Shown: positions 63,205-64,000 of the stretch, piece by piece
Layout: the number at the start of each line of letters is the position of its first letter
Position numbering within the stretch: position 1 is the first letter of the stretch
Assembly: GCA_028023455.1 (NCBI GenBank)
Contig: JAQFVV010006312.1
Span: 1,238,001 to 1,302,000 of the forward strand
From: Epiperipatus broadwayi
Taxonomy: Eukaryota > Onychophora > Udeonychophora > Euonychophora > Peripatidae
DNA: 64,000 nucleotides
Direction of reading: 5' to 3'
Made by a program: the position numbers and the translations under genes
Notes under the pieces: generated by a model
Told to the model about the DNA's origin: nothing
Seen by the model: only the letters and a program-made list of their open reading frames with translations
Databases searched by the model: none

Positions 63205-63525
63205 TCAGATATAAAATCATTATTTTCAACCATTATTAATCTACTGCAGAATGAAGTCTATTCAAATTTAATCCAGTTTCTTTAATTCATAACTCTCTTC
63301 CCCACATAAGATCGACAAATTTATTTTATTCATCCATTTCACATATGGTATCTTTCTAGTTCTTTTACAAGCTTTTGAGGTTCAGTTTAAAACTTCAGTT
63401 GACTATCTATTATTATCTCTCAGCTACATTTCATTCTCTTAATTCTTTCAAGGCTGTTAGTCATACGTGTTTCCTTTTTCAACCAAATATTTCACTTTGC
63501 ATACCTTGTATATGCATACTTTTCT
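63205..63525 (-). pseudogene. RTE-like 3' end fragment, second copy in tandem orientation
   Basis: Begins TTTTCAACCATTATTAATCT and CTGCAGAATGAAGTC, then CACATATGGTATCTTTCTAG and GAGGTTCAGTTTAAAAC. This repeats the 3' end already present at 62485, so it is a separate truncated insertion of the same family in the same orientation. Confidence 0.72.
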
Positions 63526-63529
63526 GAGT

Positions 63530-63721
63530 GAACAGACATAAATATAAACCTATGTTACACATTTACATGTTTCTACATATTTATATCTACAATTACCGAA
63601 AATATTTTCCTAAAGTGACTGCTGTGAACAGACATAAATATAAACATATGTTACACATTTACATGTTTCTACATATTTATATCTACAATTACCGAAAATA
63701 TTTTCCCAAACTGACTGCTCT
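63530..63721. repeat. Two-unit tandem duplication, period 96 bases
   Basis: GAACAGACATAAATATAAAC starts at 63530 and 63626; the units are almost identical through TACCGAAAATATTTTCC and GACTGCT. The period is a multiple of three, which is why an open frame with a 32-residue repeat crosses it. No coding role is implied. Confidence 0.92.
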
Positions 63722-64000
63722 TAAATAGAGAATTTGGCATTCTTATATATATATATCTTCAGCACTGTACTTATTTAACTTTATATATATGACTTAACGA
63801 TTCATATGTTTATACACACTTAAATTTCCATATATCTATGCTTACATACTTATACTCTAAGCATATGTAAATACAGACATCAGACAAAAATAAGTAAGTG
63901 TACACATCATCTCAAAATAAATAATAAATATCAAATTTTATGAAAAAGTATAATATTTAAGATATAATATTAAAGTAATGTTTAATATCAAAAAATATAT

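Noticed and set aside
63528-63728. Open frame with an internal 32-residue repeat
   Set aside because: Produced by a 96-base tandem duplication; no motif and composition as background.

Overview
This window is AT-rich animal nuclear DNA. It has long TA, GATA and GGTA microsatellites, intron-sized spacers, GT/AG-bounded short exons, and a dense mix of decayed retrotransposons, DNA transposons and fold-back repeats. There are no bacterial-style genes, operons or ribosome-binding sites. The RTE-type non-LTR elements, Ty3/gypsy and Merlin relics and hammerhead-bearing repeats fit an invertebrate metazoan. I cannot name the species.

Host gene: one plus-strand gene spans much of the window. Five exons (7004-7118, 35576-35667, 39669-39878, 43168-43357, 45370-45485) join with matching phases (1, 0, 0, 1) into one open frame of about 240 residues. 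The first part is coiled-coil-like, the rest helical, and it ends at a TAG followed by AATAAA. The start of the gene lies upstream. I do not recognise the family. Three weaker exon candidates (52110-52166, 59680-59724, 62254-62294) could be an alternative 3' end. The intron between the first two exons is about 28.5 kb.

Mobile elements: (a) at least five copies of one RTE-like family (3840-6290 plus; 25205-26694, 32590-33230, 62485-63140 and 63205-63525 minus); (b) a degenerate Ty3/gypsy element with both LTRs (17355-22779), split by a 1.16-kb TIR transposon (18848-20006); (c) two copies of a non-LTR 3' tail with a CCHC motif (41385-42065 plus, 27060-27835 minus); (d) a Merlin/ISXO2-like transposase remnant (34700-34960 minus); (e) a compact tRNA-like SINE with a poly(A) tail and target-site duplication (51649-51766); (f) several fold-back elements (27945-28222, 40303-40875, 40950-41368, 48445-49162, 52835-53560, 61896-62133); (g) a 1.59-kb element bounded by TGTAACAGTC/GACTGTTACA (53721-55307).

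Most interesting: a dispersed repeat of about 480-500 bases per unit, in tandem arrays (1-1390 plus, 31527-32345 minus) and as single copies (7181-7582, 44385-44710, 50060-50470). It carries a hammerhead-ribozyme fold. Two copies (1230-1288 and 50301-50359) keep the complete core CUGANGA...GAAA...UH with stems I, II and III, and several copies show compensating changes in stem II. This looks like a retrozyme-like, possibly Penelope-mobilised, family. A second, GUC-cleaving hammerhead-like family occurs at 29310-29355 and 33303-33361 (minus). All of this was read by eye. No alignment, folding or database search was run.
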